Assembly: GCF_900141935.1 (NCBI RefSeq)
Contig: NZ_FQYX01000001.1
Coordinates: 4,786-68,785, forward strand
Source of the DNA: Arenibacter nanhaiticus
Lineage (GTDB): Bacteria; Bacteroidota; Bacteroidia; Flavobacteriales; Flavobacteriaceae
Direction: 5' to 3'
DNA length: 64,000 nt
Shown here: in pieces, positions 46,460-55,542 of the stretch
How positions within the stretch are numbered: position 1 is the first letter of the stretch
How the letters are laid out: each line of letters starts with the position of its first letter
The notes under the pieces: generated by a model
Told to the model about the DNA's origin: nothing
The model's input: the letters and a program-made list of their open reading frames with translations, nothing else
Databases searched by the model: none
Made by a program: the position numbers and the translations under genes

Positions 46460-48145
46460 ATGAATAATTCAATCAATACCACCAGAGCACAAGATTCTAC
46501 CAACGCCATAGAGCGGTTGTATATCACTATGCGCCACCTTTTTAATAGGGGGTTCTATAAGCCGTCCGGGGTTTCCGGGGCAGCCTTGCGACAATCCTTA
46601 TTGCAACTACGGCCAGAGATATACGGGTCTATTGCCGAGGATAAGGCCGAATTAAACGGACTGATATATGTTTTAGAACGCCTGCCCGAGGGTATTGAAC
46701 AATGTAGGTTTATCAACCTTACTTCAGACGAGGGCTATGCTACCTCACAGTTTAAGCCCATTATACCTCCAAAGAGACGAAGGAACTGTTACCGTATCGA
46801 TGACGAGCAGATGAACATTGAGATCACCAGGGGACGGTCCGACATTTATGATATCCTGACCCACCTTACCTTTTTGTTTATCGAATCGGAAAAAATAAGC
46901 GCTAGAGCCCTTATAGAAGATACCGACAGAACCATCCGGGACTGGGTAAAACTAGAGCAGGCCGTACAAAAAGACAAGCTTACCCAATTAGAACGGGAAG
47001 TGGCCTTGATACACGCGGCCAATATTTTGGGACGCCCCTTTGTAGAGGTGATGGAGGTGCACCAAATCCTGGCCACAAAAACCAATCCGGAACGCTTTTT
47101 AAAAATCATCTATTGGCTTGGGAAATTGGCCATTGAAGAAATTACCACCGGCGACAAAAGAGCCATTACCTTTAGTCCTATGTTGCGCGAACGCCTGGGA
47201 CACCATATCCATGGGGAACGGTGGGCCAATACCATCAAAGAGGTACTAGGACAGAAAGGCCTATTGCAGCGTCCTATCCATATTATAAGTGCCAATATGC
47301 ACTCGGTAATGAATTCCCTCTTTGCTAAAAAAGCCTTGAGCAAGGAATTTAAGGAAAAAGAGTCATTAGAAATCTATGAAACGTTGAGTCTGCCTAAAAA
47401 TGACCTTTTGAGGAATAAGGTTATTGCCTTGGCCAAGAAAAATGGGATGCTGGCCATAGACGATGTTTCCGGGACCAATATAGACGTCCAGATTTTTGAT
47501 TTGGCCAAACTAGGGCCAGACGCTTGCTGCTTTAACTTGCCCAAAGACCTGCCAGAAGCGCAAAAACCATTGTTATTTGTCATGGATTACGCCTTTGGAG
47601 AACAGGCCTATGAAACCATAGACGAATTATTAAAACCCTATGTCAATAAAAAAGGGGAAGAGGTCTTTTTAAATGTGTCCTCTATTTCCATTATGGGGAA
47701 GGCCGGTATTTTAGAAGGAGGCAAGGGCGATATCATGATCCCCAATGCCCATATTTTTGAAGGTACCGCCGATAATTACCCTTTTGAAAATGAATTGTCC
47801 AAGGAAGATTTTGAAGGCAATGGCCTAAAGGTCCTTCAGGGAACCATGGTCACCGTTTTAGGAACCTCGCTCCAGAACAAGGATGTCCTACAGTTTTTCC
47901 ACGAATCTACCTGGAATGTCATAGGGCTCGAAATGGAAGGGGTACACTATCAAAAGGCCATTCAATCGGCCTCCAAGATCCGGAAAAGCATACGCCCAGA
48001 CGTACAAGTGCGCTATGCCTATTACGCCTCGGATAATCCGTTGGAAACAGGAAGTACCCTGGCCTCGGGCGGACTAGGGACCACAGGAGTAAAACCCACG
48101 TATTTAATTACCGATAAAATTTTAACACAAATATTCAATTCATAG
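46460..48145 (+). CDS. Conserved protein of unknown function with phosphorylase-like C-terminus (DUF6909-like)
   Basis: The protein has 561 aa, soluble, without signal peptide. The N-terminal half is helical (IERLYITMRHLFNRGFYKPSG, YDILTHLTFLFIESEKI). The C-terminal half has features of the nucleoside phosphorylase superfamily: GILEGGKGDIMIP, a central GTMVTVLGTSLQ strand-turn and GLEMEGVHYQKAI, which recalls the MEG/MEA ribose-binding motif of MTA/SAH nucleosidases and purine phosphorylases. I believe flavobacterial relatives are listed as DUF6909 (from memory). No function is established. The gene is followed after 3 bp by the Wzz-like gene. Confidence 0.72.
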   Translation: MNNSINTTRAQDSTNAIERLYITMRHLFNRGFYKPSGVSGAALRQSLLQLRPEIYGSIAEDKAELNGLIYVLERLPEGIEQCRFINLTSDEGYATSQFKPIIPPKRRRNCYRIDDEQMNIEITRGRSDIYDILTHLTFLFIESEKISARALIEDTDRTIRDWVKLEQAVQKDKLTQLEREVALIHAANILGRPFVEVMEVHQILATKTNPERFLKIIYWLGKLAIEEITTGDKRAITFSPMLRERLGHHIHGERWANTIKEVLGQKGLLQRPIHIISANMHSVMNSLFAKKALSKEFKEKESLEIYETLSLPKNDLLRNKVIALAKKNGMLAIDDVSGTNIDVQIFDLAKLGPDACCFNLPKDLPEAQKPLLFVMDYAFGEQAYETIDELLKPYVNKKGEEVFLNVSSISIMGKAGILEGGKGDIMIPNAHIFEGTADNYPFENELSKEDFEGNGLKVLQGTMVTVLGTSLQNKDVLQFFHESTWNVIGLEMEGVHYQKAIQSASKIRKSIRPDVQVRYAYYASDNPLETGSTLASGGLGTTGVKPTYLITDKILTQIFNS

Positions 48146-48148
48146 TAT

Positions 48149-49204
48149 ATGGCAGAACAACAACCCTCTAAAACCAATGCAAATTCAGAGGAAATAGATT
48201 TGGGACAATTGTTCCAAATGATAGGAAATGTATTCAATAGATTTTTTCGCTTTATTGGGAATATCTTTAAGGGGATCTTTGGTGCCCTAGTAGTTTTTTT
48301 GTTGTTTATACAGCAGCACTTTTTAAAATTTGTCATCGCCGGTATTCTAGGGCTGGCCTTAGGGGTGTATTTAGACATTAAAAAGGAGCCGGTATACACT
48401 TCCTCCATGGTAGTAGAACCTAACTTTAACAGTGCGCAGCAGCTGTACAACAACATTAATTTTTATAATGAACTGGCAGAAGCCAAAGATTCTGTCGCCT
48501 TGGCCGAGGCCTTGGATATTACGGTGAAAGAGGCAAAGTCTTTAAAGAAATTTAAGGTAGATTCCTATGTAGACGAGAACCAAAAGGTAAAACTTTTCGA
48601 TGCCTTTGTACGTAGTTTGGATTCTACTACCAAATCTACCATGGATATGGAGAAGTACCTAAAAAACTTCAACGCCATGGATGCCCGTTTTCATACCATT
48701 TCGGTGATTGCCAGCAACAATACCATTGCCAAAAAGTTACAGCCTTTTATCATCAACTCTATCTCTAGGAACGAGTACTTTCAATTGCAACAAAGTATCA
48801 ACGACCAAAACCTTAGCCTACAAGACAGCCTGTACAAAAAACAGTTGATGGAGGTAGATTCCTTACAGTCCTTGTACAAACGCATCATGGTCAAAGAAGC
48901 CGAAAAACCAATGCAGGGAACCAATATTTCTTTGGGCGATAATGGTAATAACCAGAACAAGGAAATGGCCTTGATCAACAAGGTAGAAGAATTAAAAAAT
49001 AGCCTGGTACTGTTGAACCAGGAAAAGGCCAACAAATCGGGGATCATCAACGTTATCTCGGCCTTCCCAAGAAGGGGGGTAGAAGACAATGTACTGTGGA
49101 AAAGTGCTAAGTTTGTAGTGCCAATAGGTTTTATAGGGCTACTGTTCTTACTATTATCGGCCTTGTCTTTAAACACCTATTTAAAAAACTATAAAAAGGA
49201 GTAG
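48149..49204 (+). CDS. Wzz-like polysaccharide chain-length determinant
   Basis: The protein has 351 aa. A hydrophobic N-terminal part (about 38-60 and 62-78) and a C-terminal membrane segment (about 326-345) enclose a periplasmic helical region (about 80-320) with EPVYTSSMVVEPN after the first segment. This two-ended topology is that of Wzz/PCP proteins, which set O-antigen or capsule length. No C-terminal kinase domain. It stands directly upstream of rfbB (3 bp gap). Confidence 0.8.
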   Translation: MAEQQPSKTNANSEEIDLGQLFQMIGNVFNRFFRFIGNIFKGIFGALVVFLLFIQQHFLKFVIAGILGLALGVYLDIKKEPVYTSSMVVEPNFNSAQQLYNNINFYNELAEAKDSVALAEALDITVKEAKSLKKFKVDSYVDENQKVKLFDAFVRSLDSTTKSTMDMEKYLKNFNAMDARFHTISVIASNNTIAKKLQPFIINSISRNEYFQLQQSINDQNLSLQDSLYKKQLMEVDSLQSLYKRIMVKEAEKPMQGTNISLGDNGNNQNKEMALINKVEELKNSLVLLNQEKANKSGIINVISAFPRRGVEDNVLWKSAKFVVPIGFIGLLFLLLSALSLNTYLKNYKKE

Positions 49205-49207
49205 ACT

Positions 49208-50251
49208 ATGCATATTTTGATTACAGGTGGGGCCGGATTTATAGGATCCCATGTTGTTCGTAGATTGGTAAATAACTATCCAGAATATCAGATTTATAAT
49301 TTGGATGCCCTGACCTATGCGGGAAATTTAGAAAACCTAAAAGACATTGAGGAGGCTCCAAATTATACGTTTATAAAAGGAGATATTACAGATGCCGAGT
49401 TTATAGATAGCTTGTTTAAAAAACATAAATTTAACGGAGTTATACATTTGGCAGCAGAAAGCCATGTAGATCGTTCCATAACAGACCCTTTAGCTTTTGT
49501 GAAAACCAATATTTTAGGGACGGTAAACCTCCTAAATGCGGCAAAGGAAACTTGGAAAGGCGATATGGAAGGGAAACGTTTTTACCATGTTAGTACCGAT
49601 GAAGTATATGGTTCCTTGGGAGAGACGGGATTGTTTACCGAAACTACCGCCTATGACCCTAATTCACCTTATTCGGCTTCTAAAGCCAGCTCAGACCATT
49701 TTGTTAGGGCTTATGGAGAAACTTATGGCTTACCGTTTGTGATCAGTAATTGTTCTAATAATTACGGACCTAACCATTTTCCCGAGAAACTTATCCCCCT
49801 ATTCATAAACAATATTATTCAAAATCAACCCTTACCGGTATATGGAGATGGTAATTATACCCGCGATTGGTTATATGTGTTAGACCATGCCAAGGCCATA
49901 GATTTAGTCTATCATGAAGGTCAGAATGCTGAAACCTACAATATAGGAGGCTTTAACGAATGGAAAAATATCGATTTGGTGAAGTTGCTATGTAGCTTAA
50001 TGGACGTTAAACTAGGTAGGAAAGAAGGACAAAGTGAAACTTTGATTACTTATGTAAAAGACAGACCTGGCCACGATTTACGCTATGCTATTGATGCCTC
50101 TAAAATAAACCAAGAACTAGGATGGGAGCCATCGGTAACCTTTGAGGAGGGACTAGAAAAAACAATACGTTGGTATTTAGAAAATGAAGATTGGCTTGCC
50201 AATGTTACTTCAGGAGCTTATCAAGCCTATTATAAAAAACAATACCAGTAA
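49208..50251 (+). CDS. rfbB: dTDP-glucose 4,6-dehydratase
   Basis: The protein has 347 aa. It converts dTDP-glucose to dTDP-4-keto-6-deoxyglucose, the second step to dTDP-L-rhamnose. Motifs: TGGAGFIGSHVV (NAD binding), HLAAESHVDRSI, STDEVYG and PYSASKASSDH (YxxxK). It is the first of four rhamnose genes (rfbBACD). Confidence 0.96.
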   Translation: MHILITGGAGFIGSHVVRRLVNNYPEYQIYNLDALTYAGNLENLKDIEEAPNYTFIKGDITDAEFIDSLFKKHKFNGVIHLAAESHVDRSITDPLAFVKTNILGTVNLLNAAKETWKGDMEGKRFYHVSTDEVYGSLGETGLFTETTAYDPNSPYSASKASSDHFVRAYGETYGLPFVISNCSNNYGPNHFPEKLIPLFINNIIQNQPLPVYGDGNYTRDWLYVLDHAKAIDLVYHEGQNAETYNIGGFNEWKNIDLVKLLCSLMDVKLGRKEGQSETLITYVKDRPGHDLRYAIDASKINQELGWEPSVTFEEGLEKTIRWYLENEDWLANVTSGAYQAYYKKQYQ

Positions 50252-50261
50252 AATATAAACT

Positions 50262-51128
50262 ATGAAAGGAATAATTTTAGCTGGAGGATCTGGTACTAGG
50301 TTGCATCCGCTTACTTTAAGTGTAAGTAAACAATTGATGCCCATTTACGATAAACCCATGATCTATTATCCGTTATCTACCTTAATGTATTCGGGTATTA
50401 GGGAGATATTGATAATTTCCACTCCCAAGGACCTTCCGTTATTTAAGGAACTATTAGGAGACGGCACCACATACGGTTGTTCTTTTGAATATGCAGTTCA
50501 AGAAGCACCTAATGGTCTAGCTGAAGCTTTTATCATTGGGGAAGAATTTATAGGAAAAGACAAGGTAGCCCTGATTTTAGGAGACAATATTTTTTATGGG
50601 GCTGGATTGGCAAAATTATTACAGGCCAATAACGATCCGGATGGGGGAATTATTTATGCCTATCGTGTCCATGATCCAGAACGCTATGGAGTAGTAGAAT
50701 TTAATGAGGAAGGAAAAGCAATTAGTATAGAGGAAAAGCCCGAACACCCAAAATCTAATTACGCCGTTCCAGGCATCTATTTTTACGATAATGAGGTGGT
50801 GGAGATCGCCAAAAATATAGCCCCAAGTCATAGAGGCGAATTGGAAATTACAGATGTTAATAAGGTTTATTTAGAACGAAATAAATTAAATGTGAGCATT
50901 CTGGATAGGGGAACGGCCTGGTTAGACACTGGTACCTTTGCCTCCTTAATGCAGGCCTCACAGTTTGTAGAGGTCATAGAGGAACGCCAAGGCCTTAAAA
51001 TAGGGGCTATTGAGGGCGCAGCCTATGAGATGGGCTATATTAGTAAGGAGCAGTTTAAAGCGCTGGCAGAGCCCCTTATGAAGAGCGGGTATGGAAAAAA
51101 TTTATTGGGAATACTGAATAAAAATTAA
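50262..51128 (+). CDS. rfbA: Glucose-1-phosphate thymidylyltransferase
   Basis: The protein has 288 aa. It makes dTDP-glucose. [11 protein letters not shown] and the [19 protein letters not shown] motif follow at once, with LGDNIFYG and [19 protein letters not shown] further on. The start is 10 bp after rfbB and the stop overlaps the rfbC start by one base. Confidence 0.97.
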   Translation: MKGIILAGGSGTRLHPLTLSVSKQLMPIYDKPMIYYPLSTLMYSGIREILIISTPKDLPLFKELLGDGTTYGCSFEYAVQEAPNGLAEAFIIGEEFIGKDKVALILGDNIFYGAGLAKLLQANNDPDGGIIYAYRVHDPERYGVVEFNEEGKAISIEEKPEHPKSNYAVPGIYFYDNEVVEIAKNIAPSHRGELEITDVNKVYLERNKLNVSILDRGTAWLDTGTFASLMQASQFVEVIEERQGLKIGAIEGAAYEMGYISKEQFKALAEPLMKSGYGKNLLGILNKN

Positions 51129-51673
51129 TGAAAGTTACAGAGACTAGACTTAAAGGCTGTTTTGTTATAGAACCAGCAGTTTTTAAGGATGATAGAGGAT
51201 ATTTTTTTGAAAGTTTTAATGCCAACAACTTTAATGAAACTATAGGAGAAAGTATAAACTTTGTTCAGGACAATCAATCCTATTCATCTAAAGGAGTGGT
51301 GAGGGCCATACATTATCAAAGAGGCGAATTCGCCCAAGCTAAATTGGTACGTGTTCTAAGTGGACGGGTTTTGGATGTTGCGGTAGACCTAAGACAGGAT
51401 TCGCCCACTTTCGGACAGCATGTTGCCATAGAATTGTCGGCCGAGAATAAAAAACAACTCTTTATACCAAAAGGATTTGGACATGGTTTTTCTGTTTTAA
51501 GTGAAACTGCCGAATTCTTTTATAAATGTGATAATTTTTATAATAAAGCTTCCGAAGGAGGTATTATCTACAATGATCCAAGTTTGGATATAGATTGGCA
51601 AGTACCAATTGATGAAATTAAAGTTTCAGATAAGGATTTGGAACTCCCTGTTTTAGATAATGCATTGTTATAA
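51128..51673 (+). CDS. rfbC: dTDP-4-dehydrorhamnose 3,5-epimerase
   Basis: The protein has 181 aa, cupin fold. It epimerises dTDP-4-keto-6-deoxyglucose at C3 and C5. RGYFFESFN, FVQDNQSYSSKGVVRAIHYQ (catalytic His) and IPKGFGHGFSVLSETAEFFYK are present. Confidence 0.95.
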   Translation: MKVTETRLKGCFVIEPAVFKDDRGYFFESFNANNFNETIGESINFVQDNQSYSSKGVVRAIHYQRGEFAQAKLVRVLSGRVLDVAVDLRQDSPTFGQHVAIELSAENKKQLFIPKGFGHGFSVLSETAEFFYKCDNFYNKASEGGIIYNDPSLDIDWQVPIDEIKVSDKDLELPVLDNALL

Positions 51674-52536
51674 TGGGAGAAAAAAACACTAAAAGTTTGA
51701 AAATAATTATCACCGGAGCCAATGGGCAGTTAGGAAGATGTTTACAAGATGTTGCGGAAAGGTATCCGGACTATGAATTTAAATTTAAATCCTCCAAGGA
51801 GCTAGATATAACCTCCAAAGAGCAAATAAATAGTCTGTTTGCCCACGAAAAGTTCGATTATTGTATTAATTGTGCAGCATATACCGCTGTCGATAAGGCC
51901 GAAACAGATCAGGAAAATGCATTTCTAGTGAATGCAGAAGCCGTTAAGTATTTGTCAGAGGCCTGCAAGACAGAAAACACTACGTTAATACACATCTCTA
52001 CCGATTTTGTCTTTGACGGTTCAAAGACAACACCCTATACAGAGGAAGATGTTCCTAACCCTATAAACGTTTATGGAGCATCTAAATTAAAAGGAGAACA
52101 ATATGTTCAGAATATTTTAGAACACTATTTTATCATACGTACCTCTTGGGTGTATTCAGAATACGGACATAATTTTGTAAAAACTATGTTGCGTTTGGGA
52201 GCAGAAAAGGAAGAGCTTAGTGTGGTCAATGACCAAATAGGAGCACCGACCTATGCTGGAGATTTAGCAGAAGTCATTATGAAAGTCATAAGTTCAAAAG
52301 CAACCAATTATGGACTGTATCATTATAGCAATGAAGGAGCTATCAGTTGGTACGATTTTGCCAAGGCTATTTTCGAGATTAAAGGAATGAATATAGAAGT
52401 AAATCCAATTCCATCAGAAGCATATCCAACGCCGGCGAAGAGACCAATTAATAGTGAATTATTTAAGCATAAAATTGAAAAAATATTTCCTAAAAATATA
52501 AAATTCTGGATGGATAGCTTACATAAATGTATATGA
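51673..52536 (+). CDS. rfbD: dTDP-4-dehydrorhamnose reductase
   Basis: The protein has 287 aa. It reduces the keto group to give dTDP-L-rhamnose. ITGANGQLGRCL (NAD(P)-binding), STDFVFDG, and the catalytic YGASKLKGE (YxxxK). One-base overlap with rfbC. The product probably feeds the rhamnosyltransferase-like GT2 at 61559. Confidence 0.95.
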   Translation: MGEKNTKSLKIIITGANGQLGRCLQDVAERYPDYEFKFKSSKELDITSKEQINSLFAHEKFDYCINCAAYTAVDKAETDQENAFLVNAEAVKYLSEACKTENTTLIHISTDFVFDGSKTTPYTEEDVPNPINVYGASKLKGEQYVQNILEHYFIIRTSWVYSEYGHNFVKTMLRLGAEKEELSVVNDQIGAPTYAGDLAEVIMKVISSKATNYGLYHYSNEGAISWYDFAKAIFEIKGMNIEVNPIPSEAYPTPAKRPINSELFKHKIEKIFPKNIKFWMDSLHKCI

Positions 52537-52598
52537 AATAATTTCTTACGAGTAATTAATTAGAAATATAGGGTTGGCTTTCAATAAAAAATTAAAAT

Positions 52599-54158
52599 AT
52601 GAAAAGTAATATAACTGAAAGGGTTAAAATATTAGATTGTACATTAAGGGATGGCGGATATTATACCAATTGGGATTTTGATAAAGAATTAGTAGAGGAG
52701 TATTGTAAAGCCATGGAAGAGCTTCCCATTGAATATGTGGAGGTGGGATATAGAAGTATTCCTTTAAAGGGATATTTGGGAGAGTATTTCTATTGTCCAG
52801 ACTATGTAATGAAAGCTCTGAAGGAGGCTATGCCAACAAAGAAATTGGTTATAATTCTGGATGAGAAAAATATACGTCCAGAGCATTTGGAAGATTTGTT
52901 AAGTCCATGTTTACCTTATATTACCATGGTAAGGATGGCTATTGATCCAAAGAATTTTAAGAGGGCCATCATACTTGCTAAGGCAGTAAAGGCAATGGGA
53001 TTTGAGGTTGCTTTTAATGTAATGTATATGTCTAGTTGGAAGGAAGATGATTCTTTTTTAGACTTACTTAAAGGCCTAGATAATACTATAGATTATTTCT
53101 ATATGGTAGACTCCTTTGGGGGGGTAATGCCTAAAGATGTTAAAGAAATTATAGCCTTAGTAAAATCCAAGACTAATGTTCCTTTGGGCTTTCATGGGCA
53201 TAATAATTTGGAAATGGCCCTGATTAATACCTTAACGGCTATTGAAGAAGGCTGTATCATGGTTGATGGCACAATTACCGGAATGGGTAGAGGAGCTGGA
53301 AACCTAAGGACAGAATTGTTACTAACTTATCTGAATAGTAAAAACACCCTAAAGATTAAATTTACTTTGTTAAGTGGGGTCGTAGCCTCTTTTGAAAATT
53401 TAAAAAAGCACTATAATTGGGGAACCAATCTACCCTATATGTTTTCAGGCGCCTTTTCTTTACCGCAAAAACAAGTAATGGAATGGGTTGGCATGAATCG
53501 ATATCCTATAGGAAATATTCTTAATGCTTTAAACAACCAAAAAGAATCGGTAGAGGACAATATTAAATTACCAGTACTACAGCGTGAGAAGTCCTTTAAG
53601 AGCGCATTAATTCTTGGAGGTGGTAAATCAGCTAATAATCATAGCCTAGCCATTAAAAAGCTAGCAGAAGGGAATGAGGAGATATGTATTATTCACGCAG
53701 GAGCACGAAACGTCTCCACTTATTTAGAAGTAACTAATAAGCAATTTTACGCATTAGCAGGTTTTGAAAGTGAAAAGTTGTTAAATACAATCGGCGACGT
53801 CTCAAAATTGGAACAGACTTGTGTATATCCACCATTTCCTAGAAATATGGGAACTATAATACCCGATGCTATTAAAGAGATGTCAGTAGAGTTGGAGGCT
53901 ATAAATTTTACAAAAGCTTCTATAGATTCTCCTTTGGCATTAGGTTTTCAAATTGCATTAGATTTGGGAGTGAAAAATGTCTTTTTGGCTGGTTTTGATG
54001 GTTATGATACTACAATTGACCAAACGCAATTTGTCTTAGCTCAAGAAAATCAAAATATACTGAACGACGCCTTGCAAATAAAAGATTTAGAAGTTGTTGC
54101 CATAACACCTACAAAATATAAGAAAGTTAATACAATATCAATTTACAGTATAATATAA
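52599..54158 (+). CDS. Fusion of a DRE-TIM pyruvate-type aldolase with a C-terminal DUF115/GT42-like domain
   Basis: The protein has 519 aa. Residues 1-290 belong to the HMGL-like/4-hydroxy-2-oxovalerate aldolase superfamily: DCTLRDGG (13-20) and FHGHNN (198-203) supply the metal-binding Asp and HxH residues, and GMGRGAGN follows. Such enzymes make or break 4-hydroxy-2-oxo acids with pyruvate. Residues about 335-519 form a second domain with ALILGGGKSA (335-344) and a strand-turn DLGVKNVFLAGFDGY (455-469), resembling DUF115 and GT42 sialyltransferase folds. The next gene, which overlaps it by one base, is a CMP-ulosonate synthetase. Inference: it builds a 3-deoxy-ulosonic acid from pyruvate and an aldehyde sugar. 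What the C-terminal domain does is not known. Confidence 0.72.
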   Translation: MKSNITERVKILDCTLRDGGYYTNWDFDKELVEEYCKAMEELPIEYVEVGYRSIPLKGYLGEYFYCPDYVMKALKEAMPTKKLVIILDEKNIRPEHLEDLLSPCLPYITMVRMAIDPKNFKRAIILAKAVKAMGFEVAFNVMYMSSWKEDDSFLDLLKGLDNTIDYFYMVDSFGGVMPKDVKEIIALVKSKTNVPLGFHGHNNLEMALINTLTAIEEGCIMVDGTITGMGRGAGNLRTELLLTYLNSKNTLKIKFTLLSGVVASFENLKKHYNWGTNLPYMFSGAFSLPQKQVMEWVGMNRYPIGNILNALNNQKESVEDNIKLPVLQREKSFKSALILGGGKSANNHSLAIKKLAEGNEEICIIHAGARNVSTYLEVTNKQFYALAGFESEKLLNTIGDVSKLEQTCVYPPFPRNMGTIIPDAIKEMSVELEAINFTKASIDSPLALGFQIALDLGVKNVFLAGFDGYDTTIDQTQFVLAQENQNILNDALQIKDLEVVAITPTKYKKVNTISIYSII

Positions 54159-54898
54159 TGAAAATAGTAGGAGTTATACCAGCCCGGTTTAAGTCATCAA
54201 GGTTTCCAGGAAAACCATTAATTGATATTGTTGGGGTTCCAATGATTATAAGGGTTGCGAGAATTGTTGAGAAAGCACTGGGAAAAGAAAATACTTATAT
54301 CGCCACAGATGATGTCAGAATTAAAGATGTAGCTGAATCGTATGGTTTTAAAGTTGTTATGACTTCAGGTAATTGTCTAACGGGCACAGATAGGGTATAC
54401 GAATTTTCTCAACAAATAGAAGCGGATATTTATGTTAATGTACAGGGCGACGAACCATTGTTGAATTATTTGGATATTTTGAATGTTGCAAAGGCAAAAG
54501 AACAAAGTTTTGACTATGTAACAAACGGTATGTGTGAAATATCAGAAAATGAGGATGCAAATAACATTAATATACCTAAGGTTCTCGTTAATAAAGACAA
54601 TAAATTGATTTATATGTCGAGGTTACCTATTCCAGGAATTAAAGATGTTAATGCTAAAGACACTCCGAAATATTTAAAGCAGGTTTGTATTTATGGTTTT
54701 AGTAAAAATGATTTGGAATTATTTGGTAGTACTTCAGAGAAGGCTATTTATGAGGGATTTGAAGATATAGAAATTTTACGGTTTTTTGATTTAGGAATTC
54801 CTGTATTGATGGTTGAAACATCAGGCAGTTCCTTGGCTGTGGATGTTCCGGAAGATGTTAAAAAAGTAGAGCAAGAAATTCTAAAACAAAAGAAATAA
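54158..54898 (+). CDS. kdsB: CMP-3-deoxy-ulosonate cytidylyltransferase (KdsB family)
   Basis: The protein has 246 aa. KdsB activates a 3-deoxy-2-ulosonic acid with CTP. PARFKSSRFPGKPL at the start, ATDD, NCLTGTDRV and VNVQGDEPL are all present. kdsA and kpsF-like genes are absent from the window; the aldolase before it could supply the acid. It may be the second kdsB of the genome, specific for the surface polysaccharide. One-base overlaps join it to both neighbours. Confidence 0.88.
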   Translation: MKIVGVIPARFKSSRFPGKPLIDIVGVPMIIRVARIVEKALGKENTYIATDDVRIKDVAESYGFKVVMTSGNCLTGTDRVYEFSQQIEADIYVNVQGDEPLLNYLDILNVAKAKEQSFDYVTNGMCEISENEDANNINIPKVLVNKDNKLIYMSRLPIPGIKDVNAKDTPKYLKQVCIYGFSKNDLELFGSTSEKAIYEGFEDIEILRFFDLGIPVLMVETSGSSLAVDVPEDVKKVEQEILKQKK

Positions 54899-55518
54899 TG
54901 TTAAAAAATATATTATGGGATTTTGATGGAGTCATATTGGATTCCATGGAGGTTAGAGATTTTGGATTTAAGGAAATATTTAAAGGATTTAAAGCTTCTG
55001 ATGTTAAGACTTTATTGGAATATCACCGTCTAAATGGAGGGTTGTCTAGGTATGTAAAAATCAGGTATTTTTTTGAATCTATTTTGAATCAAAGTATTAC
55101 CGATACAGAAGTATTGGAGTACGCTACTAGATTCTCGGATATAATGAGAGAGGAATTGATTAATCCAAAAAATTTGATTGAAGATTCAGTTCATTTCATA
55201 AAAAAAAATCATACCAATTTTAATTTTCATATTGTCTCTGGATCGGATCAGGAAGAGTTACGGTTTTTATGTAAAGAATTAGGTCTTTCGGATTATTTTA
55301 TATCTATTCATGGCTCTCCAACCCCTAAAAACACCTTGGTGAAGGAATTGTTAGTAAAGTATGATTATAATATCACTGAATCCTGCTTAATAGGCGATTC
55401 AATAAACGATTATGAAGCCGCTAGGATCAATGATATTTCTTTTTACGGATATAACTCTATTTCTTTAAAAGAAAGTGGAAATAAGTATATAAAATCCTTT
55501 GATACTTTTTCTATATAA
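54898..55518 (+). CDS. HAD-superfamily phosphatase
   Basis: The protein has 206 aa. Motif I WDFDGVILDS, motif II HIVSGSD, motif III Lys in TPKNTLVK and motif IV GDSINDYEAA mark an active HAD phosphatase of the PGM-like group with a helical cap. Its place directly after kdsB (one-base overlap) suggests that it removes phosphate from a precursor of the CMP-sugar, the job of KdsC or NeuA-linked phosphatases in other pathways. Confidence 0.85.
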   Translation: MLKNILWDFDGVILDSMEVRDFGFKEIFKGFKASDVKTLLEYHRLNGGLSRYVKIRYFFESILNQSITDTEVLEYATRFSDIMREELINPKNLIEDSVHFIKKNHTNFNFHIVSGSDQEELRFLCKELGLSDYFISIHGSPTPKNTLVKELLVKYDYNITESCLIGDSINDYEAARINDISFYGYNSISLKESGNKYIKSFDTFSI

Positions 55519-55542
55519 TAAGTCCGTTTAATCTGAATTAGC

